Of a stretch of 64,000 nt of DNA, positions 35,938-48,815 are shown in pieces (the first letter of the stretch is position 1; every line of letters begins with the position of its first letter). This DNA is from Ostrinia nubilalis. Lineage: Eukaryota > Arthropoda > Insecta > Lepidoptera > Crambidae. Under the pieces are notes generated by a model. It had not been told where the DNA came from. It saw only the letters and a program-made list of their open reading frames with translations, and did no database searches. The DNA is taken from the NCBI RefSeq assembly GCF_963855985.1, contig NC_087093.1, positions 16,259,001 through 16,323,000 of the forward strand, read 5' to 3'. The position numbers were made by a program, and so were the translations under genes.

Positions 35938-36830
35938 GATAAAAAGATAAAAGATAAAAGATCATTTATTCACCGAGACAAGGTAATACAACAAGGTAGA
36001 TGTTACAATAGTTATACAGTGCAGCTTATCTCACCAGCAAGCTAGTGTGTGATTATTACATTTTTTTTTTATTGACCCATGCATAGTTAAAAAAAAATCA
36101 GAACTTTCCAACTACAAACAAAGAGCAGATAAATTATTTGAATTACAATATGTCAATAAAGATAATGTCAGTAAATATTTATGTCAGTTATTCGAATACA
36201 GTCAAGATTAATTTTAATTAATGTCAGATTCATATTAGTACCACAGAATACATACGACAAACAATAGGTATTAACCACTAGAATTTATATGTCAGATAAT
36301 CTTTTACCGAGTAAAAACATTTGTCAACTAATAAATTAAATAATTTTCTATTAAATAATGTTCCATTTAGCTCTCTCAGTTGAGCTGGTAATTTATTAAA
36401 TACGACTGTGGCCATAACAAAACAGTTCCGACTGTACAATGCAGTTCTCACCCTGGGGTGTGCTAGTTTGTTTTTGTGTCTGTCGCTAAATTTATATTGG
36501 TCTTCAAACTTGATGAATAAGTTTGGATACGTTTTTACAAACTTGCACAGTTCAAAAATGTACAGGCAGGGGAGAGTGAGGAGTTTGTGTTCCTTAAATA
36601 TTGGAGCACAAGGCGTCCATGGGGGTACATTGAAGATAGCACGTAAACACTTCTTTTGTGCAATAAATATATTATTAGCCTTTACTCCATTGCCCCACAG
36701 TACAAGTCCATACCGAAGCAAAGAAGCGACATAACCATGATAGGCTAAAAGAGCAGTCTTAATGTCTGTTATTTTCGCTAATTTCCAAAGACAATTTCCA
36801 ATGACACATCGTTACTTTATGATAGTCCAA
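35938..36830 (-). mobile_element. CR1/Jockey-like LINE, 5'-truncated
   Basis: Minus-strand copy. The 3' end is the (GATAAAA)n patch at 35940-35962, preceded by an untranslated region and the coding remnant at 36278-36805. The tail is the reverse complement of ATCTTTT repeats. No TSD was identified and the 5' boundary (about 36830) is approximate. Confidence 0.7.
36278..36805 (-). pseudogene. C-terminal reverse-transcriptase region of a LINE
   Basis: A single open frame of about 175 codons (no ATG; the first in-frame start-like codon is TTG at 36721) reads GNCLWKLAKITDIKTALLAY, then LLRYGLVLWGN, later FNKLPAQLREL, and ends with FYSVKDYL. These are the hallmarks of the post-RT C-terminal domain of CR1/Jockey-type LINEs in insects. 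The catalytic FADD/YADD part is absent because of 5' truncation, and an in-frame stop lies just upstream of CVIGNCLW. The frame is otherwise undamaged, suggesting moderate age. It has no function on its own; overlapping plus-strand frames (36408-36734) are shadows. Confidence 0.8.
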
Positions 36831-37789
36831 GGGACCAAAAACTTCCAAACTATAATTCCAAATGAAATAACACAAAACAACTCAAAGTTCCTTAAAAGTT
36901 TTTCCTTTAAGTAATTCCGTAAACTTTAGTAGTTCCATAGTCTTTTAGTTATATTTACTGTTGTGAATCTAACTCCTAGTTAAATATTTTGAAGCGGCTA
37001 TTGAGCCCTCCCCCTAAAATGTACCCACGAATGTAAATCCCCGTACGTGCCAACGGTGCCCGTACCTTCCCCGGCTATGGGAAAACAGTGGGATTCGTGA
37101 CCAGTGACGGACATGGTATAAAATACAGGTTGTTATTGTTTTTATACAACCTTAAACTAAGAAACACGATCGTAACATTTCAGGCTGTAGCCTGCTATTG
37201 ATTGATTGTGTCGATTAGATGCTGAAATCCAAGGCTATGAAATGTGGTTATGGTTTAGGCCCCGTTCTTCTGACGGACAGAGTTCCAAATTCCAATCAAC
37301 CTGTGGTTGTTAATTTGTTTTTATTTCCACAAGTAAAAAAAGGTTTACGGGATCATTGAATCCTAGAAACTGTAACTCAGAAACATCCCAGATTTCGTTA
37401 TCAATACTTAATTTTTTCGCGTATCAGCCATAACTATCTGAATTACTGATCCCAATGGCTATTTTTTCTCAACTCTCATTGCCTGTCACCCTGTATTTAG
37501 CTTCCAACTATTGATGTAGTAGACCTGTAATTCTTTTGATATGATAATTTGCCGAGGGCAAGCTGATTGGAATAAGTATTAGATATTATGGGATTTATAT
37601 TGGCGATAAACGTGAGAATATTATTGAGTGTCTAATATCGGAGAAAACTATGATCATAGTTATAATTAAATGTGGCAAAGTTTCAGCAAATTCATTCCAA
37701 AGTGGAAAATAACATCATAATATAAATGATAACTCCAAACTGATCCATTATATCTATTTCAAGTCAATGTGACTAAACATGTAAGCGCT
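36831..37789. other. gene-free stretch
   Basis: No gene recognised. A short GC-richer patch at 37000-37110 has no identifiable function. Confidence 0.35.
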
Positions 37790-37842
37790 TTGGGTTTTCT
37801 GTAAGCTTATTATGTTGCTCGTTAAATAAATAAATAAATAAA
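37790..37842 (+). mobile_element. LINE 3' tail, (AAAT)n
   Basis: TATGTTGCTCGTTAAATAAA followed by further AAAT units is a usual lepidopteran LINE 3' end; upstream limit unknown. Confidence 0.4.
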
Positions 37843-39954
37843 TTTGTATGTATAAATAAAATCAATAACAACGTTTACCTACGTCTCTACAAACCTACAT
37901 CGACTAAAGAATTCCAAACATCTAAGCAGTGCAAAACAAACTGTATTTTCTAGAAAATTCCTATAGATTGCTGTAATGATCTATCAAGAAGCATTACTTA
38001 GTGTCTAATGAGATAGAGAGAGATTGAGCATACGGATGGGAAATCACTTAATAATAACAGACTGTGCCCCAGATGGTACTGTGCCTTTCAAGCGTGTGTT
38101 TAAAGAGAAACCCCAAGATATACCGCCGGCAAACTTGTACACTCGTGCCGCGGTACATTTCAAAATATAGTGACTTAGTGACTGTACCTAGTACGATATC
38201 GAGTGAAATTCATAACTGTGTCGGTATTGGACGTAGACGACTGTACTTGTAGACGTCGCATTGAGATACTTTTTAATATAATCTTTGAGTCGCGTGCCAA
38301 AGTAATAGACATACCTACATACACTCAAAAACAAAATCCTCCCTACGGTAGTCGAGTAAAAATTCACATCTCGATGGCTTAATATTCTGACATTACGCTG
38401 TCAGTCCAATCACAACTTGACGGTATGGACGAATTTCGATCAACATTACTACGATTTTATTACATCAAAAGTGTGTGTTATTTTGTTATTGTACAATAAA
38501 AATGTAAATACTGATGTGCTGTTGGTAGTTCTATTAAAAATTTGCATAAAAAGTGTTTTCAAATGACTTATGTAACATGTTCCAATATCAATGGAAAAGT
38601 CAACTTGAAATTTTCGCGTAAAACTCTACGTGACTTCGTATTCTATGTATCTAAGTTATCTATGGTATTAGACTATAAAGTACGGATGTAGTATTGTAAT
38701 AACAGGGATCTGGTCTGGCCAAGGAAATGCAGGTGAAAGGCCCTAATGTATTGGCATTCTATTTAGCTGATTTTACTTTATGGCCGCGAAGATCTCATAT
38801 TTTAGGCAAGTAATGTGGTCTCAAATGTTTCACTTCGGCTGCAACGTAATAATAAGTTAGTGTTAAGTTATTGTTGCACTGTACTGTTGGTTACTTAGTA
38901 ACTGGTGGGTTAGTCTTAAGTCTTGAGAAAAGTGAGCAATTGGGGCTTCTGTGATAGTTCCAGAATACAACATAATAACTAATGTACCTATTTCTTCAAG
39001 TAGATAGAAATATACGTGGACGAAGTCGTGGGCAAAAGCTATAGTTATTAAGTTACTAATATGAAATTTCTGAATAACAAGAAGGTCGTCACTGTTAGGA
39101 CACAGATCTCACGCTCATCCCAATCACGACAGGGATTCAAATGATGATTCAATATCATTTTTAGGTTTGTCTGTTTGTTTCAAGCATAATCTATTGCTAG
39201 TTGCTAGCCTTACTATTGCTGGATTTTACGTTATTTTTCGTAATATGAGTATGTCATCGTTTGAGTTATTAATAAAAATACTACAATACTTGCACATACA
39301 AGCTCATTTATTGAGTCGTCGTTTCAGCCAACGTATATTTACTAGCGTACTAGGTGTAGGTAGCATGGTAATTCTGTCAACCGTTAAAACTTCTAGTTGC
39401 ATGATAAACATATAGGCTTACTCGAAGACCCAGTAATATAATATCTATCTTTCGAACCTCTCGATCAAAAACAATGTTCTAAACAAGCAATTCCGCACAT
39501 CCAGGCTAGTATAACATATCCCAGCATTCCTTCCATCACGAACCAACCAGTTGACGGTTTAATAATACCTGCTAATTACTCTTCAGCTTGCAAGATCGCT
39601 TGCGCATGTCAGCGCCTGTACCACAATAGTCTTAACGATACAGTTTTTCAACCGACTCCATACTAAACTTGGTTTGAACGATAATGTTTTCAGATATGGT
39701 GGTACGAGGGTGTATCGTGTCTATCAATGATTCTACATTGTTTAAGACTAGCTGGTTAATCTTAGACCTATGATAGTTTGCAGAGAACTATCTTCGGGTT
39801 AAATACGTAAATGAAACATGACACTTAGTTACTTTCTAAATCGAGATCCAAGCAATTATCAGAATTATAATTGTGACAACCTTTATTTCAAAGCTGTATA
39901 GCGTAAGAAGGACCCTCAAAACCTCAGAGAACCTTGAAAGAAGGGAAACTCTAG
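37843..39954. other. gene-free stretch
   Basis: No gene. A piece at 39016-39050 (ACGTGGACGAAGTCGTGGGC AAAAGCTA) matches the end of a common interspersed repeat. Confidence 0.35.
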
Positions 39955-40075
39955 ATAGATAGAACACACTTTATTGTACACTAGCGGCCGCCCGCGACCG
40001 GTACCTAAGTTACGTCCCTTCCAAATTTCAAGTGCCTACGTTTAGCCGTTTAGGCTTAAGGCTGCACACGCGACG
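39955..40075 (-). repeat. LINE tail abutting another repeat fragment
   Basis: GATAGATAGAACACACTTTA TTGTAC looks like a minus-strand LINE 3' end, directly followed by ACTAGCGGCCGCCCGCGACC, the border motif of a different interspersed family. Probably a composite of two relics. Confidence 0.35.
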
Positions 40076-40472
40076 GAAGCTTAAAAAATGGATTACATCA
40101 CACAAGACAAGAAAAGAAAAATAAACTAGAACATTGAAGATACAAACAAATACCTGCTTTAATGTTAACGTAAACTAATTCTCACAAAACTAACCACGAT
40201 TCCAGTAAATCATAAATATTATTCAAATACAATACATATAATACATAGTCAAGTAAATGTAACTTTGCACGTACGAAACTGAATACGACCACACGTTCGA
40301 ATCTTGCGTAAGTTAACTAAAGGATTATTTGACAGCCCCTATAAAGATGATTTAACACCAACCAATTATTTGCCTTTCGAAATCTAAGCCTTTGTTGTAA
40401 AGGTAATAGAGACTGGAATGATTTGGCAAAACGGAGTAAATGGCATGATCAAAACGAAGGGACTGGTCACTT

Positions 40473-40594
40473 GTGAGTTGCACCACCTTACTTTAACCGT
40501 AACTATTACTATAACCGGTGTTTTTGGTATGGAGTTTGACACACTTTTAACTTAAGAAGAGTTAGTTAAAATAAGATGGTGCAACCCAGCCTGA
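40473..40594. mobile_element. GTTGCACCA-family MITE, diverged copy
   Basis: GAGTTGCACCACCTTACTTT at the left and AAGATGGTGCAACCCAGCC at the right, with CTATAACCGGTG and TATGGAGTTTGACA between, in the same order as the other family members. TSD not clear in this copy. Confidence 0.75.
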
Positions 40595-43500
40595 GGGTTT
40601 ACGTAGTCTAGTTACTTTATGAGTTACGCTTCAAAACAAGAGGCTCTGGTGTCGATTGTCAAACGGAGCACTCAAAATAAAAGAAGTTATTCTCCCTAGT
40701 TCGGTTAGGAAATTCTGGAACAAACTAATTGTCTATAGAATTTAGGAACACACTTAAGATACCCAAGTCTGACTTCAATCTAGAATAAGAAGATCACAAA
40801 CTAAGAAATAAAGATAAATGTGGACTGTCATACAGAGTAGACCGATCGATCGTGTGCGTAGAGCTTAAAGCTCCCAATGACTGATGCAAGCCGTAACTTA
40901 CAACGCGCAAAGTGACAAGCAAAATGACCATTGTGCTACCGATTGTGAGCTATTTGTAAATGAGTGCTATTTGATAGGCGTACGGAGCTTTTTTGTAGCT
41001 TATAGATTTATTACGGAATTTCCTGTCGTTTATGACAAGCTAGCGAATGGAAATTTTAAAGGATTTGAGCTCTAATTGTTTTAGAATACGTGTCAGTTTT
41101 GTTTGATATTTTATTAATGAAACATGAGAATGAAGGGTAGTTTATGCGAGTACAAGGCACTCATTAGTTTATGCTAAGCTGATAGCTAAAGCTTAATATT
41201 TCTCGTACACTTTACGTTTATTTAGAAAACTGTGCTACTTAAAACACCGACAAAAGACCGTGTATAATCTGATCTGACTGATCAATATGGCGTGTCATTT
41301 ACTTTTAATTCCTTCTTCCAAGGTACTTAATGCTTTATTCCTGTCATTTAGTTTATCGATATAAATTCATTTTTCATATAATTTCATAAATAAATGCAAT
41401 CACATTAGTGGTCTTATAAAAATAAATTCCTCACTAAAATGGCAATACAAATAAAATGAATTATTTTTATCTCAGTAATTATGGTTCCAATATTACTCTC
41501 AAAGTACAGTCGACAACACATGTGACAGCATATTTTTCTGTAAAATAGTACTTATTACATCAACTTAAGTAAGATGTAAGGGTTCGCCTTGATGTGCCGT
41601 CGCCCGCACTCTGCGTATGGTAGCCTATAATTTAAGCTCTCCTTGACAAAACGCAGCCAAGAATTGCCACTAAACGTTGTACATTCATTTCCTATCCATG
41701 TCCAACGATATCACGCTTTACACTGCGTTAAAATTACGCATAATAACAAAGGGCCTTCGGAAAACATATAAAAACCAATTTGTGTGCGCCGACGCAAAAA
41801 GGGCACGAAAATTCATTTATTTCTTACGATTGTTGGCCGTTGATTGTTGCCGCAGTCGCCATGGTTTCCGCCACCTGAGTCGCTCAAAAAACAAAACACT
41901 GCGGCCTGCAGTCTTGTCTCATGAGGAATAAGGAATAACTCGGCGCGGTGCATCAAAATGCGTTTCTAAATGGAATACCGAGTAATGATAGTACGCTTTG
42001 CGGTTATGCCATTATAACGCCGTCTCTCTCCCACTCGGGCAACCTTGGTAAATTAAAGAGAGACGTGTAATCCGAGATCCGTGCTACGTGATGTCCATTA
42101 CACCGCGGAGATGCGTTTGGGCACCTTTGTTTTTTTTTAGATTGCTTACGCGCGGTTAGGGCGCAATTCCAGATAAAGATTGCAACGAAATAAATTTATT
42201 TAATTCCCTTTACTGTAATGCTGCGGTGAACGCTACTTGTGACTCGACCTTAATGGTTGGAATACGTTTTAATAGTTTAGATAAAGATTCTTGTTTTGTC
42301 TTTTTTATCAGACTATAAAGGGCAAAGTAGGTACATTCACATACGAGTATAAGCGCGGGCGTGCGACGCGATATTTGTTTTGTTTGACGGACCGGTATGC
42401 ATGCATAATAAATGCTGCACACACAAATATGAATGTATCTTAATACGCCTACACCTAGAGTAGATTAGCTAACACATGTGCACAATAAATATTGATTAAT
42501 CAATTTCATACTAAAAAAATTCTCAAAGCGTTAACTTGCAATATGAAAGGTAGATTCAAATTCTTGTCTATACTTCAATTGGCACAAAATCCATCCTTAA
42601 GCTTCACAGTATATTCTAAGCCAGGAATGATGGTACACAACATGAATTTTCAAAAAAAGTGTAAAGTGTTATAATGCACATTTTCAATTATCATGGGAAT
42701 CACAAAACCAGTACTTTGGGGTTGATAGAGTCCATACTGAGCCTCGAAGACGTTCATACTATCAAATAGTTTAGATTATTTAAAGTTGTTAGTAGCAATA
42801 TACACTCAGTAGTTATCTTTGTACCAGTTAAGAATGAATACAATCGACAGATTTATTTATAGAACCCTGTTAAGTATGACATGCACAGAGGACATTTGAG
42901 GTCAAAAAGGTAATTGTAAAACATAATGGTTGGAAAACCCACCATGCATTATGAATATGGGCGACAGCACATCAACCTTAACAGTCTGGGTTCTTATATG
43001 GTTGTAATAAAGACTATTTTTCAATGAAAATGTATAATCTCATGTGCTGTTGACTTTACTTCTACCTCCCAAACTCACATACCTTTGAAACGTGATTGAG
43101 ATTTTCAATTAGTTTTTTTGATATTATTATTACTGTGTGTCCTTTGATTATGGGAAATCCGTTTGAATTCCTGAATAAGAAACATATTGTTTTAATGACT
43201 AAGAGTTCAGCTATGAAGTAATGAATTACCAATGACAAATAAATTGTATTTATCTATTTAATTTAATCTTTCTAACTGACTTTCTAGTTAATGTTATCTC
43301 AGGGTTTCTCACACTCTTGGTTTATACAAAGTATTGACAAATTTCCTGTCTCCCATCAGAGGAATTCATAAGAAGGCAGCATGCCTTTTTGTCATTTTAT
43401 GGTAGATATGCCAGATTTTGCACTTAAAGTTAGGTCATTTATACTCCCCATAGTAAGGAACTTTAAAAATATTTTTTTTTTGTAAATGCTTACGTTACAA

Positions 43501-44094
43501 AATAAACAATTTTTGCAGTCAATCAATCAAGCATCACGATTTTTGCACCAGTCTCCACATAAAATAAGTATTTTAATAGCATTTGATTCATAACTGGCCA
43601 ACCCCATGCAGGGTTATCATAATTGTTTCATTTACAGCTGCGCGTACGCACATTGCAATGGCATAAGGCTGAGGACATACTTGCTGAATAGATTGTTTAG
43701 TAAAAGCACTAGTTTAGGTTATACTTTGTTTAAATTATAAAAGATTCTGAAAGATGTAGAGAAGCGATAACTGATGTACGCATTCGTTGACATAATGATA
43801 ATAAGAGCTATACTTTAAAATTCAAAATTAGATAGGTACTATGATAAACATTCGTCATACTTTGAGATTGGTTTTTCCTTTTCATTAAAATTTAATTGCT
43901 TTTATTTTGAGTGAGATGGTAAAGTTCGTTTCACTTATTTCATCTCAAACGTGGTATTAGTAGTAAGATAACTCATGGAAACATTCAAACCATTCAAATC
44001 CAATCTAGACCACCACAAACTGAAAACCTCAACAACAACGCACCCCATGCGTACTTGGCCTTAATTAAAAAGGGGTGGGGTTATTATAATAATT
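40595..44094. other. gene-free stretch
   Basis: 3.5 kb without a recognised gene or bounded repeat. Frames of 60-84 codons (40884, 41677, 42210, 42492) lack any identifiable feature. Confidence 0.35.
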
Positions 44095-44215
44095 ACGCGC
44101 CGCCCCCCGTCCAATGGCGGCACGGCCCGCCCGATTAGCGCTGCGCCGGCGCAACTTTTTGTACAAACATGGCGGTTGCGCCATTTTCAGACGTCATTTT
44201 CGGGGATTGATGGCA
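44095..44215. promoter_or_regulatory. CpG-rich islet with CCAAT and ATGGCGG motifs
   Basis: A sharply GC/CpG-rich block in AT-rich DNA, with GTCCAATGGCGG (44110-44121), a palindromic GCGCCGGCGC-like core, and CATGGCGGTTGCGCCATTTT (opposed YY1/PHO-type sites, 44168 onward). It could be a promoter of an unannotated transcript or a regulatory element; no coding exon was seen beside it. Confidence 0.3.
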
Positions 44216-44593
44216 TTCGAATCAGTGGGAAATTGGGCAGTGGGTGGGGTTTGGGCAATTGCAGGAATACAGCATACCAATCTTCACTCGTAATAATTGT
44301 CTGTGATTGTGTCGAGATTAAATTGTAGTGTTTGGACGAGTTTCCAGTTTACACCTGTTGGTTGGGACTTGATAAGTATGTAATAAGTACATACTTCAAT
44401 TACATAGGTACATTTTAATTTATAAGAAGAGATCAAAAGAGAGTTTCAGAGGGACTTCTTTATTTGCCCTATCTAAAGAACTAACATAGAGCCTGTTTTG
44501 TTAGACTTTCCTACGATAAAATGTGCGTACTTATGACCAATAATGTTGTGAATGCACTACGAGTAAATACAATTTAAGTTAAATATACATTAA

Positions 44594-44840
44594 AAGCCGT
44601 GTGGTGACGGCAGAGTAGAATACATTTGTCACCAACCCCTACTCTTCCCGCGGGTGTCGTAAGAGGCGACTTAGGGACTACACATCAAACAGAGAACGGG
44701 CAGCAGCGCTCTCTGAAAAACATCAATCTTTTAAACTGCGATCTCCAACCCGCCTGCCAAGCGTGGAGATTATGGCAAAACCCTCCACTGTAGTGGAGGT
44801 GGCTCATAGTCCAGCAGTGGACTGTAAAGGGCTGTTGTTG
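44594..44840 (+). mobile_element. 247-bp non-LTR retroelement 3' fragment with 9-bp TSD
   Basis: Runs from AAGCCGTGTGGTGACGGCAG through TCGTAAGAGGCGACTTAGGG and AACGGGCAGCAGCGCTCT to GGGCTGTTGTTG. ATACATTAA stands on both sides (44585-44593 and 44841-44849). This is a common lepidopteran retroelement 3' end, distinct from the RTE family here although it shares the word CCAGCAGTGGAC. No coding frame of note. Confidence 0.75.
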
Positions 44841-44849
44841 ATACATTAA

Positions 44850-46135
44850 TAGAACTAAAATGTTGTAATTTTTCCCATAACATACAAAATAATCACTATG
44901 GTAATATCCTCATTTCTTGACATTGAAATGTACCTTCTACCCTTACCTCACGCGTCAGATTTCAGTGGTTTGTGGATAACAACGTCACTCTGCACCTCGA
45001 AAACTTATTTATACTTCTTACTGACCAACAAATAAAGTCTAAACTCCTTTGAAAACGCGTAAAGTGACTGTTGAAGTAACGTGGTCCTTATGTGTTGAAC
45101 CTGGCTTTCTTGACGCGAATCTACGGTGACAGTGTTGATTTCTTACAAGATATAGTTTATTGCACTTATTTTATAATGTCAATAATAAAAAAATTTAAAG
45201 AAAATACACTATGATAACATTTACGCTGCCCTTGCAAGAACAAAAACAGTGCCAGAAACTTGAACACTGATACTTAAAATAATTTTATTTTACATAAGAC
45301 GTTTGGAAATTAAATAGAAAATGATTAAGGCTTTAACGGTGCATAAAAAGACTCTCGACTCTATAGTAAATATCTACATATTATTTCCTAAGATAATCAC
45401 TACATTTCACCGTGGCTTACTGCAGAATCTTACACTAAGAGCTATTATCAATTGACGAGTCTAATAATACTCCTCGATCAATTCCGAACATAACTATAAA
45501 GCAAGTCGTCACAAATTACTACCTATATGCAAACGCGAACTTCCGTCCACAATCTAAATGAAATCTAAAAACATCCCGGCCCAATCGTTTATAATGAGCG
45601 CTCGATTCTTATCGATCTCCTTGGATCGAATCGCTCAATCGATAGCCATTGTCAACACAATGTTGATGTGACAACATCGACCCGCAATCACAAGCCAATC
45701 TCAACTCTACTGCAACTCGATACAGCTCACGAAATATAAGTTCCGTCATTTAAATGTTGAAAATTGTGTAGTCATTGCCAAAGGATTTGTGACCTTAAAG
45801 TTTGAGTGATAGAGACGGAAAAACCGGTGATTTTGAGCTCAACAAAAAGCTTGTCCCGTCGAATCCATTATATACTTAATTAGCGTCATGTTTGTGACAC
45901 ATCAACACTCAGATCAATTATATTTGTGAAAAAATGTCAATGACCGATTGATGTATGATAATGTTGGGTTGACATTCCAAGGGATAAGTTAAGATAATAA
46001 GAAAAAAATGGCAGACCACCGTGCCTTTCATATGAATATAATTTGTATCTTCTTTAGTCATATGATATTTCCAAAAAAAAATACAATGACACAAAAAGAC
46101 GGACAGAATCTTCATCTGTGTAGTTATTTAATTTT
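44850..46135. other. gene-free stretch
   Basis: Nothing supported. Several ATCGAT words near 45600-45650 were noted but not assigned. Confidence 0.35.
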
Positions 46136-46190
46136 TAGCGTTAAGAGTTGCATCTCAAACTAATTAATCGTGGGTTCAATTCCCGCCTTA
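46136..46190 (+). repeat. tRNA-derived SINE relic
   Basis: A good B box (GGTTCAATTCC, 46173-46183) lies about 36 bp downstream of a poor A box (TAGCGTTAAGAG). The flank (CGTGGGTTCAATTCCCGCC) resembles SINE heads. No complete cloverleaf can be folded. Confidence 0.35.
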
Positions 46191-47948
46191 GGCAGTTCGA
46201 TTTTTCAAGTTATTATATCTTAATCTGTAAACTGATTCTGATGTGCTGTCATCTGTACCTTTATTAGTCAGAAAAGTGCTACTGTCTTACTTTTTTTTTT
46301 GTAAAAAGAAATTAAATAGTTGACCTACATATTTAAAGTCAGGATTGGTTTATCAGCTTGTAATGTCCAAAACCAAGACAATTATACAAGGACGTAATCC
46401 AAATAATAGGCCCAGCCTATCAATACGGGCACCTCCCACAGCCGCGTATACAAACATCAATCTACTTAATGGCGATCACAAACGAAATAGAATGGTCTTA
46501 ATTAATACAGTTTATTTCTAATCATTTCCTTTCACATTCCCATGCTCATCAGGAAGCGAGTCAGGCTCCGAACCTGTTATATCACGATAAAACTAGCGGG
46601 GTTTATATGGGACGACTTCAGTACTAGGCTTCATAGAAATGGGCCGTGTAAAGGACTTTTTATGGGGCTGTAAATAACTTTACATGGATTTGCTAATGTG
46701 AGAGGAATAAATGTGGGATTCCGCCGCCTTTCAGTCACAACCTAAAGGTGCACCACCACATTTTAATGTTCCAATTAGAGCCCCCTTTTGGCACGTATTT
46801 TGTCTTGCTCAGTTTTTTTGTAGTATGTAGTACTTGTTCTGATGTATTTGTCAATGAACTTTTTTACTTAAGTAATATTTTAATTAATATCATCGTTTTC
46901 TGGTCGAATGGTCATTATCAACCAACTACAAAAAATGTATTCTTCTAAAATTGATTTTTGTCATTATTATACCGGAATACAATTAATTGATCTGGTGCAG
47001 ATACCTAAAATGAGTCTCAGCACTCTTGGCCTCCGACAATAAGAGTAAAATAAAAATCTATTGAGAAAAGAAAATTACATCACCAAAACTTTACTCATTA
47101 TAAAAGCTAGATGTCAGTTTGTTACAGTTTTATTTTTAATCTTCTCTCCGAGAGTACTAGACTTTTTAATTTCTCTCTTCATGTGTCACCCAAATCATTC
47201 ACCCTCCCCTCTCTTTTACATCAGCACGATGTAAATGCCCTTAAAACCAAACCCAAATCGGCCAGTGTAAACCGCGCCTAGAAGGCCGGTATCACCTGAC
47301 CGGCGTATTTGATCGCATCTGCAATTTCTAACTAACACATTTTATCTGCAGGATGCCGACTCGCTCGGCTCATCGAGTCATTAGTTATCAATACCTTGAT
47401 AGTACATTCATGTGCATTCTTGCGCACATCATACTTGAATATACTCATTTTATAACTTTTATAAAGCCGACAGACGTTTGCTGGTAGTTGAACGCTAGCG
47501 AACGGATACGGAGTTGCATTGGTGGGAATAAGAAGTGGGAATTCTGTTTTTCGAATACAGACGAAGGCTTATCAAGCTAAACATTGGGGCATTGTAAAAA
47601 TTGCTTTCTACAACATAATGTATAGTCTACGGTACATATCGTTTGGGGAGTAACAACTAGCCGCCTTAAATCAAGCAAGACTCATTCGAACCAATGGTTG
47701 TGACAAAATTGACATAAATTTAGATTAGTTTCAATCGTTTTTTATCAATTTTTTTTTTTTGTGGGATTCAAACCCAGGATTTGGATAAGTCCACAGCGAG
47801 GAAACTCTTGGCCTGCATCTCACCCTCAATCCTCAACACAATTAGATGAACTGGCTATCTTATACCTCCAACTGCCAGAACACAACAATGCTGGTAACAT
47901 TGTTGTTATAGCGACAGAGTTAGGTGAGATGATGTCAGCCAGAGGGAC
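46191..47948. other. gene-free stretch
   Basis: No gene. GGGATTCAAACCCAGGATT (47763 onward, after a poly-T run) is B-box-like on the minus strand, and ACAACAATG...CATTGTTGT (47882-47906) is a short hairpin; both may belong to an unidentified repeat. Confidence 0.3.
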
Positions 47949-47951
47949 TTA

Positions 47952-48369
47952 GGCCTCAGCCTCGAGTTTAGCGGGCAGCGGGGCGGGAGCGGCGGCGGCG
48001 CGGGAGCGGAGCGGGCAACGCAGACCCGTTCTCGAAACAAGCGGGCAGCTCGCGCGGCGCTTTAGCGGCGAAGTGTTGTGTTCGGGGTTGTGTTGTCGAG
48101 ATATTTGTTTTTATTCGCAAACGAAATGTCTGAACAACGGCGACAATTTTATTTCGATTCAAATTTATTCCTAACGCTCTATTTATTGTGGGCAAAAGAA
48201 GGAGTGCGCTGCCCGCTCGTTGCCCGCTGCCCGCTCGTTGCCCGCTCGATGCTCGCTCCCACGCCGCTGTTTTCGAGAACCGGTCTATTTGATTTTACGC
48301 ATAAGATCCTGCCGCTCCCGCGCCGCCGCCGCTCCCGCCCCGCTGCCCGCTAAACTCGAGGCTGAGGCC
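47952..48369. mobile_element. 418-bp GC-rich MITE with TTA target duplication
   Basis: Perfect 58-bp terminal inverted repeats (GGCCTCAGCCTCGAGTTTAG onward at 47952-48009; complement at 48312-48369), unusually GC-rich with GGGAGCGG/GGCGGCGG runs. Subterminal repeats of GCCCGCTCGTT lie on the right side (48211-48247). TTA lies on both sides (47949-47951, 48370-48372). It has no transposase. Open frames across it (47968-48353) are by-products of the GC-rich repeats. Confidence 0.85.
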
Positions 48370-48372
48370 TTA

Positions 48373-48544
48373 GAGCGCTTTCACATTTAGGCGATTTAGC
48401 AGCGCGACAAACGCGCAACAGACGCGCTGCCGAAAATTTCATACTATGTGACAGCGGATGCATGCCTTCACATTATCAAAACGCCGCTGCCGCGCTGCAG
48501 TCGCGCTGCAGTCGCGCTACTAACGCCGTAATGTTAAAGCGCTC
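48373..48544. mobile_element. 172-bp MITE sharing a TTA with its neighbour
   Basis: Termini GAGCGCTTTCACATTTAGGC and (rc of right) GAGCGCTTTAACATTACGGC pair over about 21 bp with three mismatches. The interior has repeated GCAGTCGCGCT and GCGCGAC-type words. TTA at 48370-48372 and 48545-48547. The left TTA is also the right TSD of the 418-bp element. Non-coding. Confidence 0.8.
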
Positions 48545-48815
48545 TTAGAACAAACATTGATAGAGTCCCTTACGCCTGAACTGGAAGCGTATTCCCTAGG
48601 CCCTCTCAAGCTAATCTAACACTTGATAACGTCAATAGGTCCTTGCTCAGTAATTTATGTCAGAACACCTCTCGTGATGACGAACAGGTTCCGGAATCTA
48701 CGCCTTCATAATTATTTCCAGACAGTTCAATCGCGGGAACAAGTTATAGATTTAATTAAGCCTTTTATATAGCATCTTCCTTCATAGTATAGGACTTAAA
48801 AAAGGTAATCACTAA

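Noticed and set aside
36408..36734. 108-codon plus-strand frame
   Set aside because: Antisense shadow of the LINE coding remnant on the minus strand.
47968..48353. Pro/Arg-rich frames on both strands
   Set aside because: By-product of the GC-rich terminal repeats of the 418-bp MITE; the same C-terminal peptide appears on both strands because the arms are inverted copies.
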